Below are positions 41,819 to 50,415 of a DNA stretch of 64,000 bases, one piece after another. The stretch spans positions 48,650 to 112,649 of the forward strand of contig CAYNLK010000017.1 in the NCBI GenBank assembly GCA_964398055.1. Direction: 5' to 3'. Below the pieces are notes generated by a model that was not told the DNA's origin, made no database searches, and saw nothing but the letters and a program-made list of their open reading frames with translations. The stretch comes from CAYNLK01 sp964398055. Lineage in GTDB: Bacteria > Chloroflexota > Anaerolineae > 4572-78 > J111. The stretch's first letter is position 1. Every line of letters begins with the position of its first letter. The position numbers were made by a program, and so were the translations under genes.

Positions 41819-42877
41819 TCATTCAATCGGCTCCAGCACCGGCCCCTCTGGCGAGTCGAGCACCCGCCAGCCCAGCGCCTCGATCTCGCCTCGCAGAGCA
41901 TCGGCCATGGCCCACTCGCGGTGGTCGCGAGCAGCCGCCCGCTGTTCCACCAGCGCCAGTACTGCTTCGGGCGGCTTCGCTCTTTGTGGCGCAAGCTGAC
42001 TCGCTCGGTCTTGAGTCGCCCGAACGCTTTCCCAGATATCGGGCGGCAGGCCGATCTGCGGCGCGGGCAGTTGAAATGGTCCCAACTCGGTGAGGCTGAA
42101 ACTATCTCCGGTCGCAAAGCAATCTTCCCGGCCGGCCCGCCGCAGGGTGACCTGGCCCACGCCCATCACCTGGCCGCGTTGGGCGGCGGGATCAACCACC
42201 AGGGCGGTGTGCTCATCGATGCCCACCAGCGTCACCGCCGGCGGCAGCAACTCGACCAGTTGCTCAAAGCGGGCGCGGCCCATGTAGCAGCGGCTGGTAT
42301 CCAGATTGGCCCCGCCGTCGCTGTTGTTCCAATGGGGTATGAAGACCAGTGCGAGGTTGTAAGGCTGGAACAGATTCAGGCCCGTTTTCCAGTGCAGCTC
42401 CTCGCCCACCTTGTAGATTTCGTACACCGGTAGGGCGTGGGCGCTCACGGCCACGGTTGCGGCGCTGGCAAAAATCAGCGCCGCCCCCAGCCGGTGGCGG
42501 GCGATCAGGGTATGCCAGGCCAGGCTGCCCTGCAACTGCCGGGCGGCGTAGCTGGGACTGCCGGGGCCCATCATGATCACGTTGGCCGTTAGCAGTGGCG
42601 TCAAAAGATCGGGATTGTCCGGGCTGTAAGGGCTGCCCCGTTTACGGGCCGGGATGACGGCGATCTCAGGTTGAAAATTTTGCAGCCGTTTTTGCATGAA
42701 GTCGGCAATCTGGCCGGCCACCCAGGCCGAGTTCAGTTCAAATCCCGCCGGGGTTTCCACAATGGCCAGGCGAATCGGGCGTTCCAATCGGCTAAACAAC
42801 CAATCATACACGGCGCGCATACTGGCCCCGGTTTCACCGGAACCGATCAGAACAATCGGGCCGGGGTTGAAGGTCAT
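41819..42877 (-). CDS. Cyanophycinase-like (S51 fold) protein with CysRS-like C-terminal tail
   Basis: 352 residues; the ATG at 42877 overlaps the P450 stop (ATGA). Residues 1-250 look like a class I glutamine amidotransferase/peptidase S51 fold: GPIVLIGSGETGASMRAVYD, PAGFELNSAWVAGQIADFMQ, VIMMGPGSPSYAARQLQGSL, LIFASAATVAVSAHALPVYE and GIDEHTALVVD. The nucleophile position in FASAATVAVS is Ser/Ala-rich, so activity is uncertain. The last 48 residues (EQRAAARDHREWAMADALRG, EALGWRVLDSPEGPVLEP) closely resemble the C-terminal helical segment of cysteinyl-tRNA synthetase. This combination is unusual. It is the last gene of the carotenoid-side minus-strand run. Confidence 0.75.
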   Translation of the reverse strand: MTFNPGPIVLIGSGETGASMRAVYDWLFSRLERPIRLAIVETPAGFELNSAWVAGQIADFMQKRLQNFQPEIAVIPARKRGSPYSPDNPDLLTPLLTANVIMMGPGSPSYAARQLQGSLAWHTLIARHRLGAALIFASAATVAVSAHALPVYEIYKVGEELHWKTGLNLFQPYNLALVFIPHWNNSDGGANLDTSRCYMGRARFEQLVELLPPAVTLVGIDEHTALVVDPAAQRGQVMGVGQVTLRRAGREDCFATGDSFSLTELGPFQLPAPQIGLPPDIWESVRATQDRASQLAPQRAKPPEAVLALVEQRAAARDHREWAMADALRGEIEALGWRVLDSPEGPVLEPIE

Positions 42878-44226
42878 CTCGCTTTTCTCCGCCGGATTTG
42901 CATGATCACGCCGGGCCGCGGCTCGATGGTGACGCCCATATGCATGTGGACGTTGGGCCGGAGCAGGTTGAAATCGAATTTTTGCAGCAGCCGGGCCAGG
43001 ATGACTTTGGCCTCCACCTGGGCAAACGTGACCCCCAAACAAATGCGGGCACCGCCGCCAAAGGGCACAAAGGTGTAGGCTGGCCTGGTTTGACTTTGGT
43101 CCGGGGCAAAGCGCTCCGGCTCGAAGCGAGTCGGGTTGGGCCAGTAGGCCGGATCGCGCTGGGTCAGGTAGGGTGAGTACATCACCCGGCTGCCGGCCGG
43201 CAGGTGGTAGCCTTGAAATTCCAGATCGACCGCCGCCAGCCGGTTGCCCAGGTGTAGCGGCGGGTAGAGCCGTAACGTCTCGTTGATGACCTGCTCCAGG
43301 TAGGTCAACTGGCCGAGAGTCTCGAAAGCGGGCGGCTCCTCACCCAGGATGGCGTCCACTTCAGCTTGAGCCTGGGCCGCTGCTTCCGGGTGTTGACCCA
43401 GCAAGTAGACGGCCCAGGCCAGCAGGGCCGTACTGGTATCATGCCCGGCGATCAGCATGGTAAAGAGTTGATCCCGGATCAGGTTGTCGCTCACCTCCGG
43501 CGCAGCAACCAGCAGCCCCAGCAGGTCATCCGACTCTTGCTCGCCGGTCCGTCGCAATCGGATCAGCTCATACAGATAGTGATCCAGTTGCCGTAACGCC
43601 CTTCCATAGCCGGGTCGCGGCGCGCCCGGCCAGAACAGCCAGAGCCCGGGTGAGATGTAGCTGAGGCTGCGCAGTACGGCCGGGTAGAGTCGGGCCAGCT
43701 CCGGGGTAAAATCGGTCTTGAACATGGTGCCGACCAGAATGAGCACGGCCATGCGCCGGATTTCGTCGAGCATATCGAGGGCGCGGTCGTCAGCCCACGT
43801 TGCACTGATCTGGTCGGTGTAACGCCACATCGTCTCCACATATTGGGCCAACATGCGGCGGTGAAAGGCCGGCGTCATCAGCCGGCGCAGGATATCGTGT
43901 TGCTCGCCGTCAATGACCAGCAGACCTTGATGCAGCAGCTTCGTAATCGGATCCTGTTCCATCCGCCAGCGTAGCTCATCCCGGTGCGTCACCAGGACAA
44001 AACGATTCGCCTCCGGCCCCACCAGTACGGTCGCCTTAAAGCCGGGCAGGCTGAAGCGGAAGACATCGCCCAGCTCCTGGTGAAAAACCTCCAGCGCGGC
44101 CAGGGTTGATTTTTGCCGGATGATGGCCTGCAGGGCGCGCAGCCCAACCGGCCCGGTCGCGACCGGGGGCAGCTTACGCTCGCCGGCTGCCCTGGTTGGG
44201 GTTGAATGAACTGATTCTGGCGGCAT
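42874..44226 (-). CDS. Cytochrome P450
   Basis: A 450-residue haem-thiolate monooxygenase. The haem loop is FVPFGGGARICLGVTFAQVE with ligand Cys396; the I-helix oxygen-activation motif is MLIAGHDTSTALLAWAVYLL; the K-helix ExxR is ETLRLYPP; the PERF region is FEPERFAPDQ. There is no membrane anchor, as usual in bacteria. It is in a tight operon with a CrtD-like desaturase (TAATG overlap) and the fusion protein (ATGA overlap), so a carotenoid is the likely substrate, for example ring or chain hydroxylation or ketolation. Redox partners are not seen here. Confidence 0.95.
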   Translation of the reverse strand: MPPESVHSTPTRAAGERKLPPVATGPVGLRALQAIIRQKSTLAALEVFHQELGDVFRFSLPGFKATVLVGPEANRFVLVTHRDELRWRMEQDPITKLLHQGLLVIDGEQHDILRRLMTPAFHRRMLAQYVETMWRYTDQISATWADDRALDMLDEIRRMAVLILVGTMFKTDFTPELARLYPAVLRSLSYISPGLWLFWPGAPRPGYGRALRQLDHYLYELIRLRRTGEQESDDLLGLLVAAPEVSDNLIRDQLFTMLIAGHDTSTALLAWAVYLLGQHPEAAAQAQAEVDAILGEEPPAFETLGQLTYLEQVINETLRLYPPLHLGNRLAAVDLEFQGYHLPAGSRVMYSPYLTQRDPAYWPNPTRFEPERFAPDQSQTRPAYTFVPFGGGARICLGVTFAQVEAKVILARLLQKFDFNLLRPNVHMHMGVTIEPRPGVIMQIRRRKAR

Positions 44227-45701
44227 TAGGTGGTATCCTCAAGAATCATCGTCGCAGCCACCCGCCCGGAGAGCATCACCATCGGCACGCCGCCGCCGGG
44301 GTGGGTGGTCCCGCCCACAAAGTAGAGCCCTGGTAGGTCGCTGGCCCGGTTGTGGGGCCGCCGGAAGGCGGTCAGGGGGGTGTTGGATGAGACGCCGTAC
44401 AGCGCCCCCCGCCAGGCTCCGCTCATGCGGGCGATATCGGCCGGAGTCAACAGCTGTTCCACCTCGATGTGCGGGCGGATATCCAGCCCAAAATCGGCCA
44501 GCCGAGCCAGCACCAACTTCCGGTAAACCTTGGCCTGGCTGCTCCAGTCAAAATTTGGACCAAGCGCGGGCGCGTTGACCAGCACAAACCAGTTTTCACG
44601 GCCCGGCGGCGCGTGCTCCGGGTCGCTCTTGGCGGTGATGGCCACGTAAATGGTTGGTTCTTCGGGCGGGGCGCCCCGCCGGAAAATATCGTCAAACTCG
44701 CGGGGATAATCGCTGGAAAAGAAGATATTGTGGTGGGCCAGCTCCGGGTAGGCGCGATTGACTCCTAACATTAGAATGAAGCCGGAACAAGAGGTTTCCT
44801 GGCGGATCAGCCGCTTCAGGCGGGTTGCGCTCCGCTCCGGCGGCAGCAGTTTTTGATAAACGGTTGTCACATCGACATTGGCCACCACCGCCGCGGCCGG
44901 CTGGGTCGACCCAGCGCTCAACCCGACCCCGGTAACGCCACGGGGGCCGGTCAGTATCTCTTGCACCGGGCAGTTGAGCCGGATGTCAACGCCCAGCTCC
45001 CCGGCCAGTTGGGCCAGGCTGCGGGCAATCTGGTAAATGCCGCCGCGGGGATACCAAACCCCACCGGTCAACTCGACGTGGGCGATGACGTTGAGCGTGG
45101 CCGGGGCCTGAAAGGGGCTGGCGCCTACGTAGGTAGCGAAGCGGCCCAGCAGTTGGCGCAGGTGGGGCGAGCGGACATAGCTGCGAATGGCCGTGTCCAT
45201 CTTGCGCCAGCCATCCACCTTCAGGGCGTCGAGCGGCGAGACCCGGCCGAAGCTGCGCCAGGTTGGCGGCTGGTCGTAAATGAAGGTGGGGCCGGTGATC
45301 CGGTGCAGCCGGGCAGCGTAAGCCAGGTAGGCCAGGTAGCCCTCGACATCCCGCTCGTCGAGAGCGGCAATCTGGGCGGCCATTTTGGCCAGGTCGCGGC
45401 TGGCGTCGAGGATGGCCCCGTCGGGGTAGAAATAGCGGGTCAGCGGCTCAACCGGCTGCAAGGTCAGGTAATCGTCGAGCCGGCGATCGGCCGCAGCAAA
45501 CAACTCCTCCAGCACCGGCCGCATGGTGATGACCGAGGGGCCGGTGTCCCAGCGATAGCCGGCCTGGCTGACCTGGCCCATTTTGCCGCCGACCTGGTCG
45601 TTTTGCTCAAAGACGATGACCGGTTGGCTGGCCGCAGCCAACCGAATCGCCGCGCTCAACCCGCCGATACCGGCGCCGATGATGACAATGGGTTGAGTCA
45701 T
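44226..45701 (-). CDS. Carotenoid desaturase, CrtI/CrtD family
   Basis: 491 residues from the ATG at 45701 with AGAGG upstream; the frame extends upstream only as a shadow of the glycosyltransferase gene. The FAD motif is IVIIGAGIGGLSAAIRLAAA; further marks are GGKMGQVSQAGYRWDTGPSV and the C-terminal flavin-contact segment GLYFVGGTTHPGGGVPMVML. It is a paralogue of crtI at 50416-51903. Next to a CruF-type hydratase and a glycosyltransferase it most likely acts as a 3,4-desaturase (CrtD-like) on the hydroxylated end, but a ketolase or oxidase role cannot be excluded. Confidence 0.88.
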   Translation of the reverse strand: MTQPIVIIGAGIGGLSAAIRLAAASQPVIVFEQNDQVGGKMGQVSQAGYRWDTGPSVITMRPVLEELFAAADRRLDDYLTLQPVEPLTRYFYPDGAILDASRDLAKMAAQIAALDERDVEGYLAYLAYAARLHRITGPTFIYDQPPTWRSFGRVSPLDALKVDGWRKMDTAIRSYVRSPHLRQLLGRFATYVGASPFQAPATLNVIAHVELTGGVWYPRGGIYQIARSLAQLAGELGVDIRLNCPVQEILTGPRGVTGVGLSAGSTQPAAAVVANVDVTTVYQKLLPPERSATRLKRLIRQETSCSGFILMLGVNRAYPELAHHNIFFSSDYPREFDDIFRRGAPPEEPTIYVAITAKSDPEHAPPGRENWFVLVNAPALGPNFDWSSQAKVYRKLVLARLADFGLDIRPHIEVEQLLTPADIARMSGAWRGALYGVSSNTPLTAFRRPHNRASDLPGLYFVGGTTHPGGGVPMVMLSGRVAATMILEDTT

Positions 45702-45709
45702 TGTTGCCT

Positions 45710-46855
45710 CTATACCGAAACCTGGGTCGGGGTAATGACTCGACCTTTCCACAACGGCCCGCCGTAACGCCACTGCCACCAGATGGCCTGGGCGGCGATG
45801 CAGGTCATCAGCAAAACCGAGACCGGCAGCAACAGGGCATCGACGAGGCGCTGGCCAGTAACTGCGGCGGTCAGGGCGCGCAGGCCGACGCCCAGCCCTA
45901 CCAGCAACAGCGGCCAGAGCGGCCAGCCGGCCAGGCCAGGGGTCAGCCAGCCGAGGGCCAGCCAGAGCCAGGGGAATAGAAAGACCAGCCAGTGGAACAG
46001 CGTTGCCAGCAGCAGAAACGAGACCCGGCCGCCGTAGCCGGCCAGAATATTCTTGGCAAAGCCGTCTCGCACCGCGGCCCAATCGGGATACATGCGGCAG
46101 TTAACCAAACCGGCCCCGTCGGCCATGCGCAGGCGCAGACCGTGCCCTTTGAGGCGGCGGGCCAGCAGAACATCCTCTAATACCTCACCCTGAACCGCGC
46201 TGTGGCCGCCAATCGCCTGGTAGGCCTGGCGGCGAAAGAGCAGGCATTGGCCGTTGGCCGCGGCAAAGGTCGACCAGCGGGTGTGATGGACCAGCGGCAG
46301 AGGCAGGTAGGCCAGCACCACCAGGGCCATCAGTGGGACGGTCAGCCGTTCGGCCCAACTCTGGCTCTGTTGGCTGGGCCAGACGGTCAGCAAGTCGGCG
46401 CCGGTTTGTTCCAGTTCGGCTACCAGCGCGGCCAGGGCGGATGGCGCGGCGGTGACGTCGGCGTCGGTGAAGAGCAGCAGTTCACCGTCGGCTGCTTCGG
46501 CCAATTGCTGGCAGGCCCAATTTTTGCCCAGCCAGCCGGGCGGCAGCGGCTGGCCGGAGATGAGCCGGAGTCGGGGCGTCTCCCGACTCATTGCGCGAAC
46601 GATCTCAGCGGTGGCGTCGATGGATTGGTCATCCAGCACGATGATTTCATAATTGAGATAGCTTTGGGCCAGCCAACTGCGTAGGGTCCGCTCGATCACG
46701 GCGGCCTCATTGCGGGCCGGAATCAGCACCGACACTTTGGGACTGGCGACAGATTGGCCGGCCGCGCCCAGCCGGGGAAAAGTGAGGGTATTGACCAGGG
46801 CAATCATGACCATCCCGATCAAAATCAGAGTGACAAACAGGGTAATGAAGATCAT
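45710..46855 (-). CDS. Family 2 glycosyltransferase, carotenoid type (CruC/CrtQ-like)
   Basis: A 381-residue membrane-bound GT2 enzyme. N-terminal helix (residues 1-25), then VSVLIPARNEAAVIERTLRS, IIVLDDQSIDATAEI (nucleotide-binding Asp pair), LLLFTDADVTAAPSALAAL (DxD-like TDAD) and VLEDVLLARRLKGHG. Three or four hydrophobic segments close the protein. This layout matches carotenoid glycosyltransferases CruC/CrtQ, which add a sugar to a hydroxylated carotenoid end group. GAGGAAG lies seven bases before the ATG. It ends eight bases before the desaturase gene. Confidence 0.85.
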   Translation of the reverse strand: MIFITLFVTLILIGMVMIALVNTLTFPRLGAAGQSVASPKVSVLIPARNEAAVIERTLRSWLAQSYLNYEIIVLDDQSIDATAEIVRAMSRETPRLRLISGQPLPPGWLGKNWACQQLAEAADGELLLFTDADVTAAPSALAALVAELEQTGADLLTVWPSQQSQSWAERLTVPLMALVVLAYLPLPLVHHTRWSTFAAANGQCLLFRRQAYQAIGGHSAVQGEVLEDVLLARRLKGHGLRLRMADGAGLVNCRMYPDWAAVRDGFAKNILAGYGGRVSFLLLATLFHWLVFLFPWLWLALGWLTPGLAGWPLWPLLLVGLGVGLRALTAAVTGQRLVDALLLPVSVLLMTCIAAQAIWWQWRYGGPLWKGRVITPTQVSV

Positions 46856-46873
46856 TGTCAGCTTCCTCTAAAA

Positions 46874-46962
46874 ATAGTGAACAGTGAACAGTGATCAGTG
46901 AACAGTGATCAGTGATCAGTGAACAGTGATCAACTGATTACTGACAACTGATTACTGATCCC
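46874..46962. repeat. CAGTGATCAGTGAA tandem and inverted repeats
   Basis: About 89 bases made of GAACAGTGATCAGT words followed by their complement (ACTGATTACTGA). Two long arms, GATCAGTGATCAGT and ACTGATTACTGATC, pair at 13 of 14 positions. Lies between plsY and the glycosyltransferase gene inside the carotenoid run. Confidence 0.75.
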
Positions 46963-46965
46963 TTT

Positions 46966-47583
46966 TCATTCTCGCTCTGCCTGTCCGCCTCCTGGTATGT
47001 GCAGCCAGGGGCGCAGGTGGGGCAACCTGGCCAGGTCGGCTCGATGTTTCCAGGCCACCAGCAGCATGTTGCCGGCCCAGATAGCCAGGAGATAAGCGTC
47101 TTTATCGGTTATGAGCAGATAGGCCCCAAAGCTGAGGCCGGTTAGCAGCACGGCCCAGCCATCGACGGCGATGAGGGCATACCAGATTAGCAGCAGGGTC
47201 ACCAGGACCAGCGGCCCCTCGCCCACGGTCAGACCGCCCCAAACTCCAACGGTGACAGCCAGGGCCTTGCCGCCCTGAAAGCGCAGGAAAGGAGAATAGG
47301 CGTGGCCCACAATCGGAGCCAGGGCGACCGGCAGTAGCGCCCAGTCGCTTAGACCGCCCCAGTACCAGGCCAGCCCAACCGGCAGCGCGCCTTTTATCAT
47401 ATCCAGTAAGAGGGCCAGGGCGCCCCACTGCCAGCCGCCGGCGCGGGCTACGTTGGTAGCGCCAGGGTTTTGGTCGCCGTAGCGGCGAATGTCGGTGCGC
47501 AGGGCCAGCCGACCCAGCCAGACCGAGAAGGGCAAAGCTCCAGCCCAAAATGCTATGATTGTCCAGATAAAAGTAGTCATCAT
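46966..47583 (-). CDS. plsY: Glycerol-3-phosphate acyltransferase PlsY
   Basis: 205 residues from the ATG at 47583 with CCGGAGGA seven bases upstream. The family motifs are present: ALPFSVWLGRLAL, QNPGATNVARAGG and FQGGKALAVTVGVWGG, with about five membrane segments. PlsY moves an acyl group from acyl phosphate to glycerol-3-phosphate, the first step of phospholipid synthesis. Its place inside a carotenoid cluster is odd. An alternative is that this copy acylates the carotenoid glycoside, since glycoside esters are made by relatives, but the motifs are those of normal PlsY. Confidence 0.9.
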   Translation of the reverse strand: MMTTFIWTIIAFWAGALPFSVWLGRLALRTDIRRYGDQNPGATNVARAGGWQWGALALLLDMIKGALPVGLAWYWGGLSDWALLPVALAPIVGHAYSPFLRFQGGKALAVTVGVWGGLTVGEGPLVLVTLLLIWYALIAVDGWAVLLTGLSFGAYLLITDKDAYLLAIWAGNMLLVAWKHRADLARLPHLRPWLHIPGGGQAERE

Positions 47584-47650
47584 CTCTATCCTCCGGCAAG
47601 GCAACTGCCGTCTGTCGTAAGTACAATTGTTGCAGACACAGGTTTGTGTA

Positions 47651-47689
47651 GCGTAAAACGTGAAACGTGTTGTGCTTTACGTTTCACGC
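47651..47689. repeat. GCGTAAAACGTGAAACGT inverted repeat
   Basis: Words GCGTAAAACGTGAAACGT and CTTTACGTTTCACGC face each other across a short TTGTG loop, ending two bases before the stop of the CruF gene. Member of the GTGAAACGT spacer family. Confidence 0.7.
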
Positions 47690-47690
47690 A

Positions 47691-48515
47691 TCACGTATCA
47701 CGATACAATTGGCTCTGCTTTTGATGAACCCACCAGGCCAGCCAGATCAGGCTGCCCATAGCGACGAAGCCAACCACGGCCGGGCCGGGCAATCCCCAGA
47801 AAAAGAAGAGGCCGATGCTCTCCAGCAGCCAGGTGACCACGTAGATGGCCAGCAACGGGGCTACCGGCAGGTCACGCGGGCGAACCACGACGGTGATGAG
47901 GGCCGCGGTCAGCAGCCAGCCCATGAAATTGAGCCAGGGGATGCCAAAGTAGCCGCCCGGCTCGCTCCAGACCCACAGCCCCCAGGCGACCATCTGGGGA
48001 TCGAGGAACAAATCCCAGGCGGTCAAGGCCAGGGCGCTGACCGCCACAAAGAGCGGCCCGGACCAGCGACCCGCAACCTGATAAGCCACCGCCCAGGCCG
48101 ACGGCAGCATCATCAACCAGGCGACCGGAATGAGCAGCGGCACCTGGGCCAGTTGGGGTTGCAGCCTGGGCGTGTAGTTATAGGCGCCAAAGGGCCAACT
48201 GGTCGCCGTGCCGATAGCTTCGGCCAGCCAGGTCAGCAGGGTGACCAGGACCGCGATACGGACGGTGCCGGTCAGCCCTCCGGCTCGATAGAGAATGGCC
48301 AGGACCAGGCTAACCTGAAAGATCACCCCTAGAAAGACACCCCACGTGAGGGCCAGGTCGGCCCAGAAATATTTGGCGATGGGCAGGGCAATCATAGTCA
48401 GCAGCCAAAGGGCAAAGAGGCCGCTCTCCCGCCCGGTGAAAGGCCAGCGCCGGGCTGAAGCGCGCAGCCCGGACTGCAATTTGGTGACGCTGTGGATTGA
48501 ATAATTGACTGTCAT
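47691..48515 (-). CDS. cruF: Carotenoid hydratase CruF (DUF422 family)
   Basis: 274 residues from the ATG at 48515; a TTG at 48524 is too close to the ribosome site. A seven- or eight-pass membrane protein. Family marks: EAIGTATSWPFGAYNYTPRL, LIPVAWLMMLPSAWAVAYQ, ALTAWDLFLDPQMVAWGLW, and PGGYFGIPWLNFMGWLL. CruF adds water across the psi end of gamma-carotene or lycopene, giving the tertiary hydroxyl later glycosylated by CruC. The acidic pair in WDLFLDP and the EAIGT glutamate are the likely catalytic residues. Confidence 0.9.
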   Translation of the reverse strand: MTVNYSIHSVTKLQSGLRASARRWPFTGRESGLFALWLLTMIALPIAKYFWADLALTWGVFLGVIFQVSLVLAILYRAGGLTGTVRIAVLVTLLTWLAEAIGTATSWPFGAYNYTPRLQPQLAQVPLLIPVAWLMMLPSAWAVAYQVAGRWSGPLFVAVSALALTAWDLFLDPQMVAWGLWVWSEPGGYFGIPWLNFMGWLLTAALITVVVRPRDLPVAPLLAIYVVTWLLESIGLFFFWGLPGPAVVGFVAMGSLIWLAWWVHQKQSQLYRDT

Positions 48516-48541
48516 CTTGTTCAATTCTCCCGGCTGTAACT

Positions 48542-49396
48542 TTAGGTTGGCCTTTCCCCCTCCTTCGGAAGGCTGAACTCTTCGTGTAACGAGTTAGCGA
48601 AGTTAAGAATAGTATGTTCAACCTGTGGCCAGGCCGGCCGAGTGGGGTCGAGCAGGTCATGGCCGGCGACCAGTTCCACATAGTGGATCGGCCCGCCCAG
48701 TCGTTGCAATAATTTGCGACTGCCGGCCGGATCAACCACCTCATCCCGCGTCCCTTGAATGGTCAGCGTAGGTATGCGGACCTGCCGGGCCTGGCCGGTC
48801 GCCCTGCGCCCAACTTTTTGAACCTGTTCCAGAATGCTAACCGGTACGGTCAGTTCCCGTAGGGACTGTTGGACGTTGGGATCATCCAGGTCGAGACCGG
48901 AGAAAAAGTTGCTGATTCCCCGCTGCACCTGCGGATCGGAAAAGTCGGTCTTCTGAAACGGTTTGAGCTGGCGAAAAAAAGGTTTCAACAACAAACCGAC
49001 CAGTTGCTGCCACCGGTTCCCCAACTGTTGAAAAGGAGCCAGGAGCGCCAGGCCACTCGGCGGCTCAGCCGCGGCGACTTGCAAGGCCAAAGCCGCGCCC
49101 ATAGAGTAACCCACCAGCAGCACCGGCCGATGTTGGCGCTGCAACTCGACCAGGGCAGCTTGAACTGCCGCGACCCATTCTTCGGCCTGCCGCTGGGGCA
49201 GGGTGCCGATCTCCGGGCCAAAGCCAGGCAGCAAGGGGGCCTGCACGGTCCAACCGATTTCTAAAAGAGACCGGGCCAGCGGCCGTAACTCGGCCGGAGT
49301 GCCTGGAAAGCCGTGCACCAGCAGCGCGGCCGGTCGGCCGGCCTGCCAGTGGAAGGGTTGGTGCTCTTCACCCTGAAAAGGTTCAAAGTTGATCAA
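48542..49396 (-). CDS. Alpha/beta hydrolase
   Basis: 284 residues starting with a TTG at 49396 (GGGAGGG upstream), overlapping the lycopene cyclase gene by 14 bases. The oxyanion motif is LLVHGFPGTPAEL, the nucleophile elbow GYSMGAAL (Ser), the acid Asp in GTRDEVVDP and the base His in AGHDLLDP: a complete esterase/lipase triad, close to monoacylglycerol lipase-like or carboxylesterase families. Its translation is coupled to the cyclase. It might trim acyl or ester groups of carotenoid glycosides, but that is a guess from position. Confidence 0.85.
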   Translation of the reverse strand: MINFEPFQGEEHQPFHWQAGRPAALLVHGFPGTPAELRPLARSLLEIGWTVQAPLLPGFGPEIGTLPQRQAEEWVAAVQAALVELQRQHRPVLLVGYSMGAALALQVAAAEPPSGLALLAPFQQLGNRWQQLVGLLLKPFFRQLKPFQKTDFSDPQVQRGISNFFSGLDLDDPNVQQSLRELTVPVSILEQVQKVGRRATGQARQVRIPTLTIQGTRDEVVDPAGSRKLLQRLGGPIHYVELVAGHDLLDPTRPAWPQVEHTILNFANSLHEEFSLPKEGERPT

Positions 49397-50210
49397 CGGT
49401 CGCCCTCCCGGTTGAGTTCTTCTTTGATGAACGTTGGGTTAACTCGGTCTCCAACCTTTCCTGGCTTTGCCGGGCCAAGACCAGGACCATACCAAAGCCG
49501 AGCAAAATATTGGTAACAAGGAAAAATATAAACTCTTCCAACGGCAAGATGCCGCCCAGGTAGATTTGCAGGGACAGGGCCGGATTGATGGTCCAGGTGC
49601 CGCTGGCGATGGCCAGAGCATCGGCAGCGCTGAGATAGAGGGTGACTGAGGCCAGCGTCAGCAGTAGCAGTCGCCGGTGTCGCCACAGGATATCAGCCCC
49701 AAAAGCGAGTTGCAGCATAATTGGCGGCAGCGCCCAGCCCAGAATCAGGGCCAGATAGGTCGCCGGCGCCCAGCCCAGCCCCACCAGGGTGGCGACGGCC
49801 ACAAGCCAGAGTAAACCGGCCACCAAAGTCGAGCTGAGGCGAATTGAGCTTGAGTGCGCCCTGACTGTTGCTTCCACGGGCAAACGGCGCGCCAGGAAGA
49901 GTAACCACAAACCGGCCACGATCGGTTGTAAGATGAAGAAGAGATACTCCTCCAACGGCACCCAGCCCAGCACAATGCCGCTGACCAGTTCCGGATCATA
50001 CCACCAAACGCCGCTGGCGATCAGATAGTTGTCCCAGGGGGTGGTATAAACCAGGGCCACCACGGCGTGGGCAGTTAGGGCCAGCCAGGCCGGCCAGTTG
50101 CGCAGTTGGTTGGGCAGGCTGCGCTGCCGGTGCCAATCCCGGATGGTGAGACCAGCCAGGATCAGCAGGGGCGTGACTAAAAAAATGATCAGAAAACCAA
50201 AGTAGGTCAT
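49383..50210 (-). CDS. Lycopene cyclase, fused CrtYc-CrtYd type
   Basis: 275 residues from the ATG at 50210, directly after the divergent promoter region. Two homologous membrane halves each carry the family motif: VPLEEYLFFILQPI (first half) and LPLEEFIFFLVTNI (second half), with TPWDNYLIASGVWWY and its counterpart SGTWTINPALSLQIY. These are single-chain versions of the heterodimeric actinobacterial/archaeal cyclase. The protein closes beta rings on lycopene; with CruF present a one-ring product (gamma-carotene type) is expected. First gene of the minus-strand carotenoid run. Confidence 0.9.
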   Translation of the reverse strand: MTYFGFLIIFLVTPLLILAGLTIRDWHRQRSLPNQLRNWPAWLALTAHAVVALVYTTPWDNYLIASGVWWYDPELVSGIVLGWVPLEEYLFFILQPIVAGLWLLFLARRLPVEATVRAHSSSIRLSSTLVAGLLWLVAVATLVGLGWAPATYLALILGWALPPIMLQLAFGADILWRHRRLLLLTLASVTLYLSAADALAIASGTWTINPALSLQIYLGGILPLEEFIFFLVTNILLGFGMVLVLARQSQERLETELTQRSSKKNSTGRATVDQL

Positions 50211-50278
50211 TTGTTGTATGTTCTTTTGATTCGGGCTACAATTGTGAATAGTCGTAATAAAATTCAATTACAGCCATG

Positions 50279-50307
50279 ATTGTACCATATCTGCAAGAAA
50301 ATGTCAA
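50279..50307 (-). promoter_or_regulatory. Consensus promoter of the lycopene cyclase run
   Basis: On the minus strand TTGACA (50307-50302), 17-base spacer, TACAAT (50284-50279), with GG before the -10. It is the mirror partner of the crtI promoter at 50337-50365. Confidence 0.85.
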
Positions 50308-50336
50308 TATTTTGTCTATAAAAAATGGAAAAAACC

Positions 50337-50365
50337 TTGACAAAACTTAGCAAAAGGTGTACAAT
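50337..50365 (+). promoter_or_regulatory. Consensus promoter of crtI
   Basis: TTGACA (50337-50342), 17-base spacer, TACAAT (50360-50365). The -35 boxes of the two divergent promoters are 29 bases apart (50308-50336, AT-rich), so one regulator could cover both. Confidence 0.85.
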
Positions 50366-50415
50366 TCAAACCAAATGAACTGTATCTCCATTTCAATGAG
50401 TCAAGGTGAAAGCTG

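Noticed and set aside
45702..46082. N-terminal extension of the CrtD-like desaturase
   Set aside because: It is the antisense-frame shadow of the glycosyltransferase gene; the FAD motif begins right after the ATG at 45701.
46874..46962. CRISPR-like array of CAGTGATCA words
   Set aside because: Units are about 14 bases with no spacers, they turn into their own complement halfway, and no cas genes are present.
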